A stretch of 64,000 bases of DNA, from the NCBI RefSeq assembly GCF_027580225.2, contig NC_073339.2, positions 44,286,501-44,350,500 on the forward strand, in the 5' to 3' direction. Below, one piece after another: positions 39,095 to 51,449 of the stretch. The DNA comes from Misgurnus anguillicaudatus. Lineage: Eukaryota; Chordata; Actinopteri; Cypriniformes; Cobitidae. Under the pieces are notes generated by a model that worked only from the letters and a program-made list of their open reading frames with translations, made no database searches and had not been told where the DNA came from. A program made the position numbers and the translations under genes. The first letter of the stretch is position 1; every line of letters begins with the position of its first letter.

Positions 39095-42000
39095 TTTAAA
39101 TATAAATATTTATATATTTATATATTTATTTATATTTTTATATATTCTATATTATATATAAATAAAAAAATTGATATAAATAAAAAAAATCTGACATGAA
39201 TATATGTATGTGTGTGTGGTTAAATATACACAATAATTACACACAGTACACACACATATTATGCAAAAAATAACTTATTTTTTATGCCATTAATCGCGAT
39301 TAATCTTTTCCCAGCCCTACTTAAATCTAATTGTACTCAACTCTTTCAATGCCATTATGAGAAAACACTTTCCTGCCAATGACGAGTATTTCCAGCTCTT
39401 CAGAATACCGCTATTATCTACCAGGTGGCGCTCTTTTGCAACTTATGAAACCCGGAAGTCAGTGCCGGGCAGTAGCTTCACTACAAGTAGCGAAGCTAGT
39501 AGTTTAACTACATTTTTTAGTAGCTTGGCAGTAGCTTAGCTGCTTTCTAAATCAAATAGCTTTTTAGTAGCTAAGCTCTTTTTTTGACCAAGTAGTGCGG
39601 TAGCTTCCACACAAGCTACAATTCTCCAAACATTTCTGAAGTCGTCCTGAATTTGTGAATAAGCGCGTCATTTTGAATCGACACGGGACATTGTTTTCCC
39701 GTATTTTAAAGTTGTGCAGCCTTTATTCATACAAAACATTACCACTCGCATCCTGTGAAGACTCATGCTCTATCTCTGATTGGGTAATGTCACTGCCATC
39801 ATCAGTTTGATTAGTTGTTTCTAGTCAGGGTCAGGTCGGGGCCAATCAGGGTGAAAGGTAGGGCGGGTCTCGTTACTGGGTCTGGAGTTGATTTTAAATG
39901 ATGGTAGAGGTAGCTCCAGATCCACGTACATCTCTGAAAGTTTCGGAGCTGTGTTAGGGTATTAAGGGCAAGGTGTTTTTAAATTAAGGCAGCTCACTCA
40001 TGCATTTTATTCTGGGAGTAGAATGAGACCTGTCTAGGAAACCGCCCCATAATGTGAAGTACCTAGGTCTACATTATGCTTTAATTGCCTATAATTATCA
40101 AAATTCTAAATGGAAACTGAATAAATAATTACATAATAAAACTGGTTACAAATAAAAAAGTAGCTTGGATGTAGCAAGCTACTATTGATGTAGCTTAGCT
40201 TGCTACATTTCCCAGGGGGGTAGCTTCAGTGTAGTGAAGCTTCATTTAATGTAAAGTAACTGGTAGCTTAGCTCACTACATTTTCCAAGTAGCTTGCCCA
40301 GCACTGCCGGAAGTAACATCTCAGGTGAAAGACTAAGAACTCGGTGTATGTTTTGACGATCGCTCTTAATCTGATCTCTATCAAAAGTCCTTCAAAAAAA
40401 TTTAATCATCTCAGCTTTTTGCTCAAAATTGTGTTTTTTAAGAAACCTACCCATATTTGAGAGGTACCAATGAGAGGTAGGATGAAACGATTGTTGTTTT
40501 TTTGAAAGCAGAAGATCTGTCCTTTCATTTTATATATAGTACGTTTAAATATTTAAAGAAAAATTATTTCTGGAAGGCATTAAACTTTTGTGAAAATTAT
40601 GAAAAATGCTGGTGCTGGTGCTGGCTGGCAACTTACTTAAAAATGCTGGCGGCGAAAGAGTTAACTTTGCTATTTTGAGACACCATTTATTTCATTACAC
40701 TGAAAATCAGTATTACTATTATTTATTTATATGTATTACCGAAGTAGAACAATACTTTTAATAAAAATCTTGTAGTATATAACTTTTATATTAATAAAGA
40801 CAAATTCATCGGACTCATGCGGTGACGCGATTACACGTCTGGTCAGAACTTTACTTCCGGTTTCTGTTTGTTTACTGGTCTGACTAGTTGCTAAACTGAA
40901 CTCTTGAACAAAAACTTTTTTGAAAATAACAAATGTTTTGATTTCCTAGGTAATCTATTTGTTGTTTATTTTGCTTGTTTTACCTTAAAAGGACTTTGTT
41001 ATTTATTCATTGCGGAGTTTACCGGAAGTTACGTGTTGACTATGAAAGCCGCCTGTTTATGTTGTTACTGCTGAAACCGTCTATATAGCACAAAAATAAT
41101 GTACTTGCTGGCATTTAAGTATATTTTAGTACAATCAAATATAGGCTTTGAGTGTGTCGTCAGTGTTGGGTAAGTTACTTGTAATCAGTAACTAGTAATT
41201 AATTACTTTATTATCTTCAATTATGTAATTAGATTACTCTCCAAAAAGTATTTAATATTAACTAAATAGGCTTTAGAAAGTAATGATACAAAGATAGGCC
41301 TGAAAGAGCTTGAATAATTTAGATAAAAATACATAAATTATTCTGATCACACTTTTTAAGGTCCAACTATCATTATTGTACAGTGAACAGTTTATATTTA
41401 CCGGTCACAAACAAAACACTTGTATAAAAGCTTGTCTGATATGTACACAATTGTGCATTTGAAAGCATAGATGAAATGCACGTATAACGTAAATTACCCG
41501 TTTAGCCCGGTCAACGTTGTCCCGGAAGGGAAAGAACGCATCAGAACTGAGAGCCACAGCTTGCAGAGAACTTATCCAGTTCTTCTTCTCCATCTCAGAT
41601 AGTGTTTCGGGAGCTTCTTCAAACAGACCTTTCCAAAGATCCAGATCTGGACCCTGACAAACAACCATTTACTATTAGATACTCATGAACCACAACGATA
41701 TATATATATATATATACACAGGTTAATAAAAGACAGAGTACCTCTCCAATTGTCCCACTGACGTACTGATCGATGGCATTGGCCATCTCGGCACGTTTAA
41801 CTCCGCTGCGAAACTTCATACCGAGCACTCGTGGATGATGTCGGAGCCACCAGTTATCAGCTTTGTCTCCTGCGAGCCGCGTGCAGTGGATGCGCGACTG
41901 CTGCCCAGCACCGATGCCAATCACCTAAAACAGAGACAGAGCGCAAATTATATTAAAAAAGCTGTATGGTGTCTGTTCGCAAAGCTGAATTTGTAAAATG

Positions 42001-44352
42001 GATCACTTTATATGTTGGTGTGCTTTTATAAGCAGATGCTTGGCTACCTGACCATCTTTTGCATAGCACACGGAGTTGGACTGAGTAAACTTCACAGCAA
42101 TGCTGGCCACGATAAGATCTCGCAGAGCATTTTCAGACAGCTGTAATATGAAAAATTAACAGACAGACAAATCAAACATGAGATGCAAAAAAAGCAATAC
42201 ATTTTATGCACATGAAATACACTTTTTGCAGCGTATGACGCTTAAAGAGATTGTAATTATAATTTCTTAGTTTTTTGTCTTGTTTTCGAATATAAATATC
42301 TAAAATTTCTTAAATTGAGATACATTTACTTGGACAGCAAGTGGCTTAAGATGTATAGTCTTGTTTATTGAAATAAATTATGAAAATCAAGTTTTTTTAA
42401 CTTAATTTAAGTTTATTTTTCTTATTGCACTAGCAGATATTTTGACTTGTTTATTATAATAAACAATGAAAATCAAGAGTTTTTTTAACTTAAAACAAGT
42501 CAAAATATCTGCCAGTGCAATAAGAAAAATAAACGTAAAAAAACTTGATTTTCATCATTTATTTCAATAAACAAGACTTAATATCTTAAGCCACTTGCTT
42601 ATCAAGTAAATGTATCGCAATTTAAAAATGTTCAGATAATTATATTAGAAAACAAGACAAAAAACTATGTAAGACTTATTCATTTTTGCAGTGTAGGAAG
42701 TCAAAAATAAGCAACTGATACAATAAAACCAATATATTAGCAATTCTCACCTTCCCCTTGGACACAATGTTGCTAAAGAGCTCCTTATCAATGACCGCTC
42801 CATTTCTCTTCTGTTTAAGGTACAAACCAAAAAGCACCCGGACCTCATCTTCATCTGGTTCATACTCGGGGTCCATCTGCAAAAACAGGGCGTACATTCA
42901 GTAGTATCAAACAGCCATTTTGAAACACAAAAGACGAGCAGTTTTACTACAACCGATTACCGTATTTTCCGGACTATAAGTCGCATTTATTTAGAAAATT
43001 ATTATTCTTTTGGGGGGCATTTTGTTTGTTAAGTCTTTCTCTGTTGTCTTTAAGTTAATGTTTCAGTTAATAGTTTTTTTCCAGGGGTGTGCTACAGGTG
43101 CAAAACATAGTGCCCTCTCATGGCTGTACACGGTAATGTTTTCCTTTGGTTCATGCTAGTCAGTATGAATTAATTTTGACATACAAGTCGCACCTGACTA
43201 TAAGTCGCAGGACCAGCCAAACTATGAAAAAAAGTGTGACTTATAGTCCGGAAAATACGGTATTTTTACTACGCCATCACATGTGACTTACCCGAAGGAC
43301 GCAATAGTTTCCGTTTTTCTTTTTGGAGAGAATTCGTAGCGCCTCCTCATCGTAACCGGGCGCAATAATCCCATCCGACACCTGCGAGGAGGGTTTAAAA
43401 TAAATGCATGCATAATCAAAATACAGTTTCGAAATAAATCTAAATTGATAGCATCCCCATTAAAATCATTTGGAAATTCTTATGCACCTCTCTCGAGATG
43501 ATCTTGGCGGTGGCGACATCACAGATGTCCGACAAAGCAATAAAGTCTCCAAAGGAGGACATCCTATCAGAACCTACAACACATTTATCAGATATTTCCT
43601 CAGTTTTTAGGATTAAATATGACTTGAAGGTCATGAATGTGTGCAGACAGCTGTATTCGGAGAGATGATGTACCTCTGGCTCTTGCGTATGCAGTGGCGA
43701 GGGGGGTGAGATCTTTAAGCAGATCGTTTACCATACACACCTTTGCCTCTTCTTCACTCAATGGGACACCAACAGCAGCTCCTGAAACGAATCAGAAAAA
43801 AAAACACTCATGAAACTAACTACTGAAAAACCAACCAATATTAAGTTGCCATGCAAGTACAAAAGTCAGAGGAAACTTCAGATGCCAGAAGAAAAACACT
43901 GGGTTCAAAAACTTTATAAATACAAAATGCATGTTTGCGTTTATACCTGCAGGGCTGACATGTTTAAACGAAGTGGCCGCTGGCAACCCAAGAGCTTTCT
44001 TTAACTCTCTCACCAGCTGCCAGGCGTTGAGAGCATCACACAGATTAATGAAGCCTGGAGATCCATTGACCACTGTAAGAGACATACAGAGGAACATTAA
44101 CTCTCTTTGTATACATGTGCAGTTGTTATGCAGTCTGGTAGAGGTGTATATGCGAGTAAAACTGTCTGTCAATGGTAATAATGCACATGCGGCACCTGTA
44201 AGAGGAAGAGCAGATCGGAGCGTGTAGAGCTGAGCTGGAGCTTGATGTGGGTTCATGCCGTACCGCAGGGGCAGCTGGGAAATTCCTCGACTGTATTCTC
44301 GTCTGAAGTAATCAGAGATGGCCTCGTCGTACTGAGCGGTGTGTGTGAAGGC
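38179..44352 (-). CDS. atic: atic exons 6-15: AICAR transformylase domain
   Basis: Exon 6 starts [16 protein letters not shown] and holds [17 protein letters not shown]; exon 7 ends in [10 protein letters not shown]. The Lys-His pair (about residues 265-266; Lys266/His267 in human) is the catalytic pair of the transformylase. Later exons give [74 protein letters not shown] and [16 protein letters not shown]. All key family blocks are intact. The last intron (38299-41497, 3.2 kb) is filled with several inverted-repeat elements. Confidence 0.95.
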
Positions 44353-47300
44353 CTGAAATATTATAAATACAAATGTACATTTGGCAGATGTATTTAACAA
44401 CTCAGTAAAACAAAATTGGAAGCATGGTATTTGTTCTTTTAAAGGTGCACTATGTAATTTTTAGTAGGATCTCTTGAAAGAAATGCAATGTAATAAAAAC
44501 AAAACCGTTCATTATCTAAGGTCTTTATACACCACTGATAATATAGTTATGTATATTACCTTACAATAAGCAGTTTTATCTACATACAACGCAGGTCCCC
44601 TTACTTGGACGTTGCCATTTTGCACCGCCATGTTTCTACAGTAGCCCTACAGTAAACTGCTTTAGAGAGCGTGTTTTGTCATTACATCGTCTTAAATGAT
44701 GACATGTTTGTCCTGTGGCAGCTATCGTAGCTTCTCTATGCGTTTTGAAAAACAGGGGTGAGCTGTGGACTGAGCCATTGTTTGCAAATTCGCAATTTCA
44801 CTGCTAAAATCTAGTGCTGCCTCACGATTAGTCGCGACTAATCGTTTGCAGAATAGAAGTTTTTGTTTACATAATATATGTTGGTGTACTGTGTATAGTA
44901 ATTATGTATAAATTCAAACACACAAATGCATGTATATATTTAAGAAATATACGCATGTGTATATAAAGTTTTATATTTATATATAATTTAAATTATATAT
45001 AAATATAAATATTTATTATATAAATATATGTTTTTCTTTAAATTATACATGCATGTGTTTGTATTTATTTATACATAATTATTATACACAGTACACACAC
45101 ATATATTATGTAAACAAAAACTTTTATTCTGCAAACGATTAGTCGCGACTAATCGTGAGGCAGCACTAATCTACACACAGCACCTTTGAGTTTAAGTTCC
45201 TGTAAAGTCAGATATTAAATGTGTCCGGAGTTTGTGACACCACAAAAATAAAAAAACCTGATTTATCATTCAAATTTGGCTGGGTAGTTAATATCATGTT
45301 AGTAAAATCTTAGAAAAACTAATGATTCTCTGCTCTCAAATGCTGCGAAAGCAACACTCTTCAAACATAACATTATAAATTTATTTTATTATCATAAAAT
45401 ACTAAAAAGGTTTAAGAACAGCGAAAGAAATGTGCTTAAAGGCATTTTGAAGCAAGCTGCATGTGTAAATGGTTCTTCTAAAGTGAATATTGAGTTTCTG
45501 CACAAGAGCGCCATCTGGCTTTTATGTGGCAGCATTTCACCATAATTCATTGAGGCTAAAAGAAACCGCAAAAGTGGCGTTGTTTTATCACTTTTTATTC
45601 TGCGTTTATACGAGCATTTTGAGGGGGAAATCTGCATGCATATGGTGACGCAAAAGTGTGATATTCGATGTAGTATGCACTCCAGGCAGCTAGGTGGCAA
45701 TGTGAAGCACTGACACACAACAACACCAAGTCCTTGAGCCTGCGTACAACCTTCTTCCTGGTTCTCCCAGGTCACGTCCAAAGCCGTCTGGTTTGCCTCC
45801 GACGAATTGGCGCATCAACAGTTACACTGAGGTAATTAATGCACCTTCTCTAATCAGTAATACTTGCTTTGAATAATTCGTAAAAATGCTGGAAAGACTT
45901 GTATATTTATCACAGCTGCTATGGCAACTTGAAGGTCCGACGTATGGAAATAATCTGACATGTTTTGAACTGGCGCATGCCTGTGACGTAAACGCGTACG
46001 CGACGAGAGCCACCGTGAGCAGACTTTTGCGTTTTTACTCTTTAGATGAGAACGCGACGGTAGATCGTTTTTAAGATTTACACTCTGAAGGGTGGTTTCA
46101 CTTTTTTGTGTTTTTAAGCCCCCAAAATGCCGTCGCCGTGTAAACGAAAGGCACATCCGATAAAATATTATTACGTTTTCACCCTCGAGCGTACTCGTGT
46201 AAACAGGCCCTGAGAAGCATAGCAAGCAGAATCGCAATATTTATTGTCCCAGCCCTACAATTAAGTACTACACTGTTCACAGTCTTTGTGACACATTTCA
46301 ACAATACACTTTTAACATTTATAATGCGTTTAGAAACAATTTTTGAAACAATTTCACTTTTAGGGTTGTGCCGATAGACTATCTGACTATCGTCCTGCAT
46401 ATTGCAGATAGCGGGCTTTCATGACAACAGTTATTAATATTATCATCATAGCGTTACATTTACATGTGCATTGCATGCTTTTCCTCACGAGAGGGTTTGT
46501 GCATAGATGGACTGTAAAAAAAAAGATGGACGACGTGACGGTGCTTTCTTTCATTGTAATGAACTGAACGTAAAATGTACGACGATGGGCACTGACATGT
46601 TATGCAAAAATGTCAGTTTGGAGCCAGGGCATGCGCAGAAGGAATTGTCCGTGGAGCCCAGAGACGGAGACGCGGTATCAAACTTTCGCTCAGGGTTTCC
46701 CGCAGCACATTTCAGTTCAGGCGGCCCACCTAAGCTTGGAAACGCATTGAATAGGTCATCCAAAAAAAATAATTTTGCTGCACAAAAGGCCGTCAAGTGC
46801 ATCTCGGAGAATAGCGCGTTCGGGCTTCACACCGCGAGCGGGGACGCGCGCCACGCGGCCGAAATTAGAAAGACATGATCCGGACCGTCACGGTCTGGAG
46901 GATAACTAGCCAGTTGATAAAACATCTCGGAGAATAGCGCGGATGCGGTTCACACCGTGAGCGTGCACACGCGCACACAGCTGAAATGAGATAAAGACGT
47001 GGTCCGTCATGTCTGGAGAAAACGCGGGTCCGTGAGAACTGTAAGTGGACTTTATGTATTGGGTTTATTTAAGCCCGTTATTGTATTAGTCTATAGTTCT
47101 TGCAAATTTAAAGTAAGTTAGCTGATGATTTTGTTGTTTGAGCAACCTGCTAGCTAGGTTTCACATGCCTGTTGATTAGATATAATTGTTGAGCGCTCTT
47201 GCTCACTTTATTTATGTGCATTATTTAATGGGAAAAATCAGTTTTTTTTGCCATCTATCATCGTTCCCCAGACGTTCTACAACATCTGCTTCAGTTTGTG

Positions 47301-50300
47301 TTTATTAACCCTTTAGTTTCACTTCATCACGCAGCTATTCCCATTAGAGGTAAAAACATTTAATTCATTAATAATCTAGTATGTTCATTTTTTTTCATAG
47401 TTTCTTCAAAATTAAGTTTTATTTGAGCGTTTTAAATAAAACTTTTAATTTTCATCATGACACATACACCCCGCCCCTTTGATTGCCACGCCCTGCGGGA
47501 AACCCTGCTTCCGCCCAAATGCTTGCATGCCCAATTCTCATTTGACTGGCTTGCTAAAATAATGCAAGTTAAATACAAGAAATTGTGTTAATGTGAAATA
47601 ACACAGAAATCAAAATTTAATAGTTAGATATATCTTGAATTTTCCCACGAAGCTCAGAGAAGCTGTCAATGACATAACGACACACCCCATTTCTAAAGCA
47701 TCAAATTACTAGCTTAAATGAAACTCATCACAAAAATAAACAGTTTATTATAAAGTATTGCCCCACCCCTTGATACTATCGTGTACTGGCGATTTTACAG
47801 GCTGATGATTGGACGATCTCAAAATGGGGCATATCACCCAACGCTATTGACTTTACAGAACATGAGGATCACAAGACCCAGACAAACATGATGAACTCTG
47901 CTGTGTCAACCTTATCTACCACCAATTTACTCTTTAACATTCAAATAAACAAACCTGCAGCGACAGCAGGAATTCTTAACATGATCCATCTGTATAGTTT
48001 GTACAAGCACAAATAAACACACAAATCAATGGCTGCAATCAGGGTGAGAGGTTATGAGGCCAGGAATGACATCTTGTATATCACATATTAACATTTATAA
48101 TCCTAAATTCATTTTTGATATTGGTTGTTTAGACTTGCTGGATAATCTTTATAAGTTGACAGTCCTTGGAAGAAAATAGGTTTAAAATAAAGCGGATATG
48201 ATTCAGATTATTGCTCAATGGTAACGGCACTTCAATGTGCGTGTTTAAACATGATTTAGTCTAGAAAAACAGATCATCAGATACCCAGTAATGCTGCTTG
48301 TTTGTCTGCTTTGCATATAAGAGTGTTTCACTAGTTCATGGGTTAACGGGTTTAGTACATGCTTTTATATATTTTATTAAAACAAATTTTATCTTATTTA
48401 TTGTATTAGTCGTCAAAAGCATCAATCTTTGGTTTATTGCATTCAGATCAAGTGAGGTAAGGTTCACTTCTTTTTGGTAAGATCAAAGGTTACCTTCAGT
48501 GCGAGGGTTTTGCGTGTTTCAACAGTGGTGTCGTGGTCCTCGGATGACTCCATTTCTTTGGCAACAGCGGCATAATCGGACGGATCACAGATTACGGTCA
48601 CTCTGGCATGATTTTTAGCTGCCGCTCGTATGAGGGTCACTCCACCTAAACACCACAAGATTTTAGCAAAACAACAGAATCTCACCAGACTTTCAAGTAC
48701 ATACAAGTCATCTTGTAAAATCACAACATAATCTAAACAAAATGTTTGCATTGTGACATGATTTTCAATAAAGGCAACTATTCGGCCCATATTTTATTTA
48801 CCCTCAAAGTACATCACATTCAGAAACCACTTTTTGCAGCTTAAAAATGGGGCACTATCCAATGCCATTACCAGGATATTATTTAACTCCGACTGTGTTT
48901 GGCTGAAAGTAGAAAGTCATATACACACTGCAAAAAATGACTTATTTTATATTGAAAACAAGACAAAAATACTATCTAAAAATTCTTAAATTAAGATGTA
49001 TTTTCTAGATGAGCAAAATGAAAAAGTGAATTTGTGCTTAAAACAAGCAAAAAAACTGCCAATGGAATAAGAAAAAATTCTTGAATTAAGTGTTTATGAA
49101 AAAAGTTAACTTATTTTTAAGAAAATATTTCTTATTCCATTGGCAGATTTTTTTTGCTTGTTTTAGGCACTAATTTACTTAAAGTTTATATTTTTGTCTA
49201 AAAACTAGACTTATTGTCCTAGGTCATTTTGCTCATCAAGAAAATACATCTTAATCTAAGAATTTTTTGATTTTTTTTACTGAAAGCAAGACAAAAATAC
49301 TAAGAAAGGAAGTCATTTCTTGCAATGCATCTAGGATAGGCTTAAGGGCGAGTAAAACATGGGCTCATTTTTATTTTGGGGTGAATTATTACTTTAGGCA
49401 AGGCAAGTTTATTTGTATAGCACATTTTATACACAGAGGTAATTTAAAGTGCTTTACATAGAAATGAGAAAACAATCTAAGAGAAATAAAAAATACTATT
49501 CGTAGTAGACTGAAAAACATTTTTATTGCAACAGTTTTAATAAAAATATAAATTAAAATATGGTTACTTTTGTTTGTAGTAACTATGGTTTGATTACAAA
49601 AGGCATAGCTGAACTATGATTAATATTTTTTATAAAAGAATGGCACCGTTATAGTCAGGTTAATTTTGAGCTTAAATTCAGCATGTTTACAAACCGATAT
49701 CAATCTGCTCAACAGCGTCTTCCACTGTCACATTGGGGGATGCGACGGTCTTCACAAATGGGTAAAGATTGCACACGGCCACTCTTTAAAAACACAACAT
49801 TCGCAAAATTAACATCAATGTGGTCAAAAATGTAACATTGAAGCTTTAAATATGCATGTTGTCTCTGCTACAGCTAAAACATCATTACATTTTTGACTAC
49901 AAGGCCCATCACAAGATGACAGCATTACAACCATGTGACTTTAATCAGCCAGTCAAGATCTTTTATGTACAACCGATAGCCAATCAATGAAATTAAGACA
50001 TTCAGTCAAAACATTGGGTCAGCACTAAATCTGATTGCCTTTTTGTACTATTACCACACAACAATTCTTATGACATGACCTATTTTTAAATAGAGCACTT
50101 CCAAAAAGCTGTAATCCTACATAGGAGTAAAAGTAACATGCACCGTGGTACTATAATGGTACGGTACCGCAGTATTGCCAGCGTATGTTTAATTATTACC
50201 TGACAAGACTAAACCCAAGTTTTTCCATATCAGCTTTATCAGAGGGAGTTTGTCTGGCCAGAATCCCACCGTGGACCGCAGGATGAAGGGTCTTTACTCG

Positions 50301-51357
50301 TCCTCCGAGCATCTCTGGAAATCCTGTGAGCTCTGATACATCCCTGTATAAAAAAAACCCCTCACATTACTGGAGAAACATCATTTTCAGTCATCATCTC
50401 AAATCTCATCTCATAAAAACAAATGTTTTATGGAACCAAAAGAAGATCTGTCTCAATACAATTTATGTAAACGGTGACAAAGTTATAGTCCTTTAACAGC
50501 TGCCTGTATTTATTAAGCACACTTTATTTAAAGTTATCTGAAGCCAAACAACAGATTTCTTTGAGAAAACATTTTTCCCAATAAACGTTGTGTTTCGAGA
50601 CATTAGCTGAATTAAATTTTGGGGGTCAAGAGACACAATTCTATTTGGGATGCAGGGTTTATTGCTTTTATATTAAGCAAACCACTGCAACTATCATTTC
50701 AAAGACATACGCAGAAGGACGATTTATAAAAGAGCTGATAAGATGTGTGACCTGACAGCAAGTCCAGCATCTCTCAAAGTTTTGGCGGTTCCTCCTGATG
50801 CCACTAAGGACAGACCCACTGCCACCAGTCGCCTGGCAAACTCCACCAGTCCTGTTTTATCTGAAACACTCAGTAAAGCTGAAAGACAAAATCAATAAGC
50901 TTTATTCGTTACGTTTAAACATTTATAAGATGAATGCAATGATGATACATGGCCTTTACAGAAGTGGTTCCATGGTAGAGTGATGGTTTACTATGGTACT
51001 CAAATGTAGTTCAGACATAAGACATCAAAACACGTGATGTATAAAGAAAATGGCATTTACATTGTACGCCCACGTAAGTTACTCTGAAAAAGTATTACAA
51101 TGCTATCTGTCCAACAAACATACAAGTACCATTGTATTTTGGTACATTTTGTTAGTTATCTCCCTTGTTTTAGCGTAAGAAGCAAAGTAATTTCTTATCC
51201 AAATACTTTGCACACTTTGTCCTGACATCAGTAATGGGGCAAATCACAGATGCTAAACAAACACAAACTGAAACGATTTGCGCTATTTTCCTGAAACTCA
51301 TAAAAATAAAAGCATGTAGACAAAAAAGCAGCCTGTATTACCCAATTCAGACGCCAT
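38179..51357 (-). CDS. atic: ATIC: bifunctional AICAR formyltransferase / IMP cyclohydrolase (15 coding exons)
   Basis: Cytosolic enzyme for the last two steps of de novo purine synthesis: AICAR plus 10-formyl-THF to FAICAR, then ring closure to IMP. Exons in coding order: 51342-51357, 50752-50878, 50200-50343, 49695-49783, 48494-48645, 44196-44352, 43947-44072, 43674-43781, 43488-43573, 43292-43381, 42751-42876, 42048-42140, 41742-41924, 41498-41653, 38179-38298. Total 1,773 nt, 590 residues plus stop, against 592 in human. Every junction checked is GT-AG and in frame. The protein starts [16 protein letters not shown] and ends TNLRLFHH. A shorter reading frame at 41405-41924 is only exons with read-through introns. 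The gene converges on fn1, as in other vertebrates. Confidence 0.97.
38930..39325. repeat. TIR element with TAGGGCTGGGAAAAGATTAA ends
   Basis: TAGGGCTGGGAAAAGATTAA and TTAATCTTTTCCCAGCCCTA are inverse complements, followed on each side by the palindrome ATTAATCGCGATTAAT or close to it. The centre is an AT dinucleotide-rich tract (39060-39200). The interior resembles 44812-45169. Last atic intron. Confidence 0.85.
39461..40313. repeat. TIR element rich in GTAGCTT motifs
   Basis: CAGTGCCGGGCAGTAGCTTC near the left and AAGTAGCTTGCCCAGCACTG at the right are mirrored, with many TAGCTT/AAGCTA repeats in both arms. About 850 bp, no coding capacity. Confidence 0.75.
40795..41092. repeat. TIR element, opposite-orientation copy of 21027-21298
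   Basis: Contains TTTTGATTTCCTAGGTAATC, GGAGTTTACCGGAAGTTACG and TACTGCTGAAACCGTCTATA, the reverse complement of the fn1 intron copy. It lies in the last atic intron. Confidence 0.75.
41160..41300. repeat. Truncated CAGTGTTGGGTAAGTTACTT element
   Basis: Begins CAGTGTTGGGTAAGTTACTT and continues with AATTACTTTATT and ATTAGATTACTC; no right end is seen. Related in its end to 19418-19878. Confidence 0.6.
42240..42696. repeat. Long palindromic repeat in atic intron 11
   Basis: Mirrored arms include TTACTTGGACAGCAAGTGGC against GCCACTTGCTTATCAAGTAA, and TTTTCTTATTGCACTAGCAG against CTGCCAGTGCAATAAGAAAA. It could form a very long hairpin in the transcript. Distantly like the family at 901-1321. 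Confidence 0.75.
42960..43262. repeat. MITE-like element with CCGTATTTTCCGGACTATAA ends
   Basis: CCGTATTTTCCGGACTATAA and TTATAGTCCGGAAAATACGG are exact inverse complements bounding 303 bp. A partial copy lies at 18690-18835. Confidence 0.9.
44437..45190. repeat. TTAAAGGTGCACTATGTAA element carrying a nested transposon
   Basis: Left part 44437-44811 and right part 45170-45190 together match the element at 29918-30282 (GTGCACTATGTAATTTTTAG; CACTGCTAAAATCT; CTACACACAGCACCTTT). They are separated by the insert at 44812-45169. Confidence 0.75.
44812..45169. repeat. Nested TIR element with AGTGCTGCCTCACGATTAG ends
   Basis: AGTGCTGCCTCACGATTAGT and ACTAATCGTGAGGCAGCACT are inverse complements, each followed by the palindrome GATTAGTCGCGACTAATC. 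AATCT flanks both sides as a probable 5-bp target duplication. The interior resembles the element at 38930-39325. Confidence 0.85.
46691..47506. mobile_element. hAT-like non-autonomous element
   Basis: The end CAGGGTTTCCCGCAGCA at 46691 is mirrored by CTGCGGGAAACCCTG ending at 47506, typical of hAT termini. The flanks CTTTCGCT and CTTCCGCC could be an imperfect 8-bp target duplication. The interior has a CpG-rich tandem duplication (about 46799-46900 and 46923-47018). No transposase is seen. Atic intron 5. Confidence 0.6.
48494..51357 (-). CDS. atic: atic exons 1-5: IMP cyclohydrolase (MGS-like) domain
   Basis: Exon 1 codes only five residues and a split codon. Exon 2 gives [10 protein letters not shown] and the [13 protein letters not shown] region. 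Exon 3 has [20 protein letters not shown], exon 4 [17 protein letters not shown] and exon 5 [20 protein letters not shown]. These are the methylglyoxal-synthase-like fold motifs that close the purine ring in the family (about residues 1-176 here; the domain runs to about 199 in human). The introns contain a palindromic MITE at 48925-49328 and no other gene. Confidence 0.95.
48925..49328. repeat. Foldback MITE-like element, copy 3
   Basis: Starts ACACTGCAAAAAATGACTTA and ends TTTCTTGCAATG, with the mirrored AATGGAATAAGAAAA / TTCTTATTCCATTGGCAG core. Same family as 901-1321 and 7049-7462. Atic intron 4. Confidence 0.8.
49395..49470. repeat. Fragment of a common fish dispersed repeat
   Basis: GGCAAGGCAAGTTTATTTGT followed by ATAGCACATTTTATACACAG and AAAGTGCTTTACAT is a pattern met very often in teleost sequence. 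Class not assigned. Confidence 0.5.
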
Positions 51358-51449
51358 CCTGCAGTGTAAACCAGTGTAAAGCGTATAAACCAGTGGAAAG
51401 TGCGACTGTTGTCTGTAGTGTCTCGTGCACCGCGCGCTCTTAATCAAAA

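Noticed and set aside
39060..39200. TA/TG-rich tract as a possible regulatory or origin element
   Set aside because: It is the low-complexity centre of a TIR element.
45392..46237. Minus-strand frames of 127-129 codons in atic intron 5
   Set aside because: No family motif, no splice phase fit with atic, and the AT-rich intron contains repeats.
46507..46878. 123-codon frame in atic intron 5
   Set aside because: Lies across the edge of a hAT-like element, CpG-rich and low in complexity; no domain or splice context.
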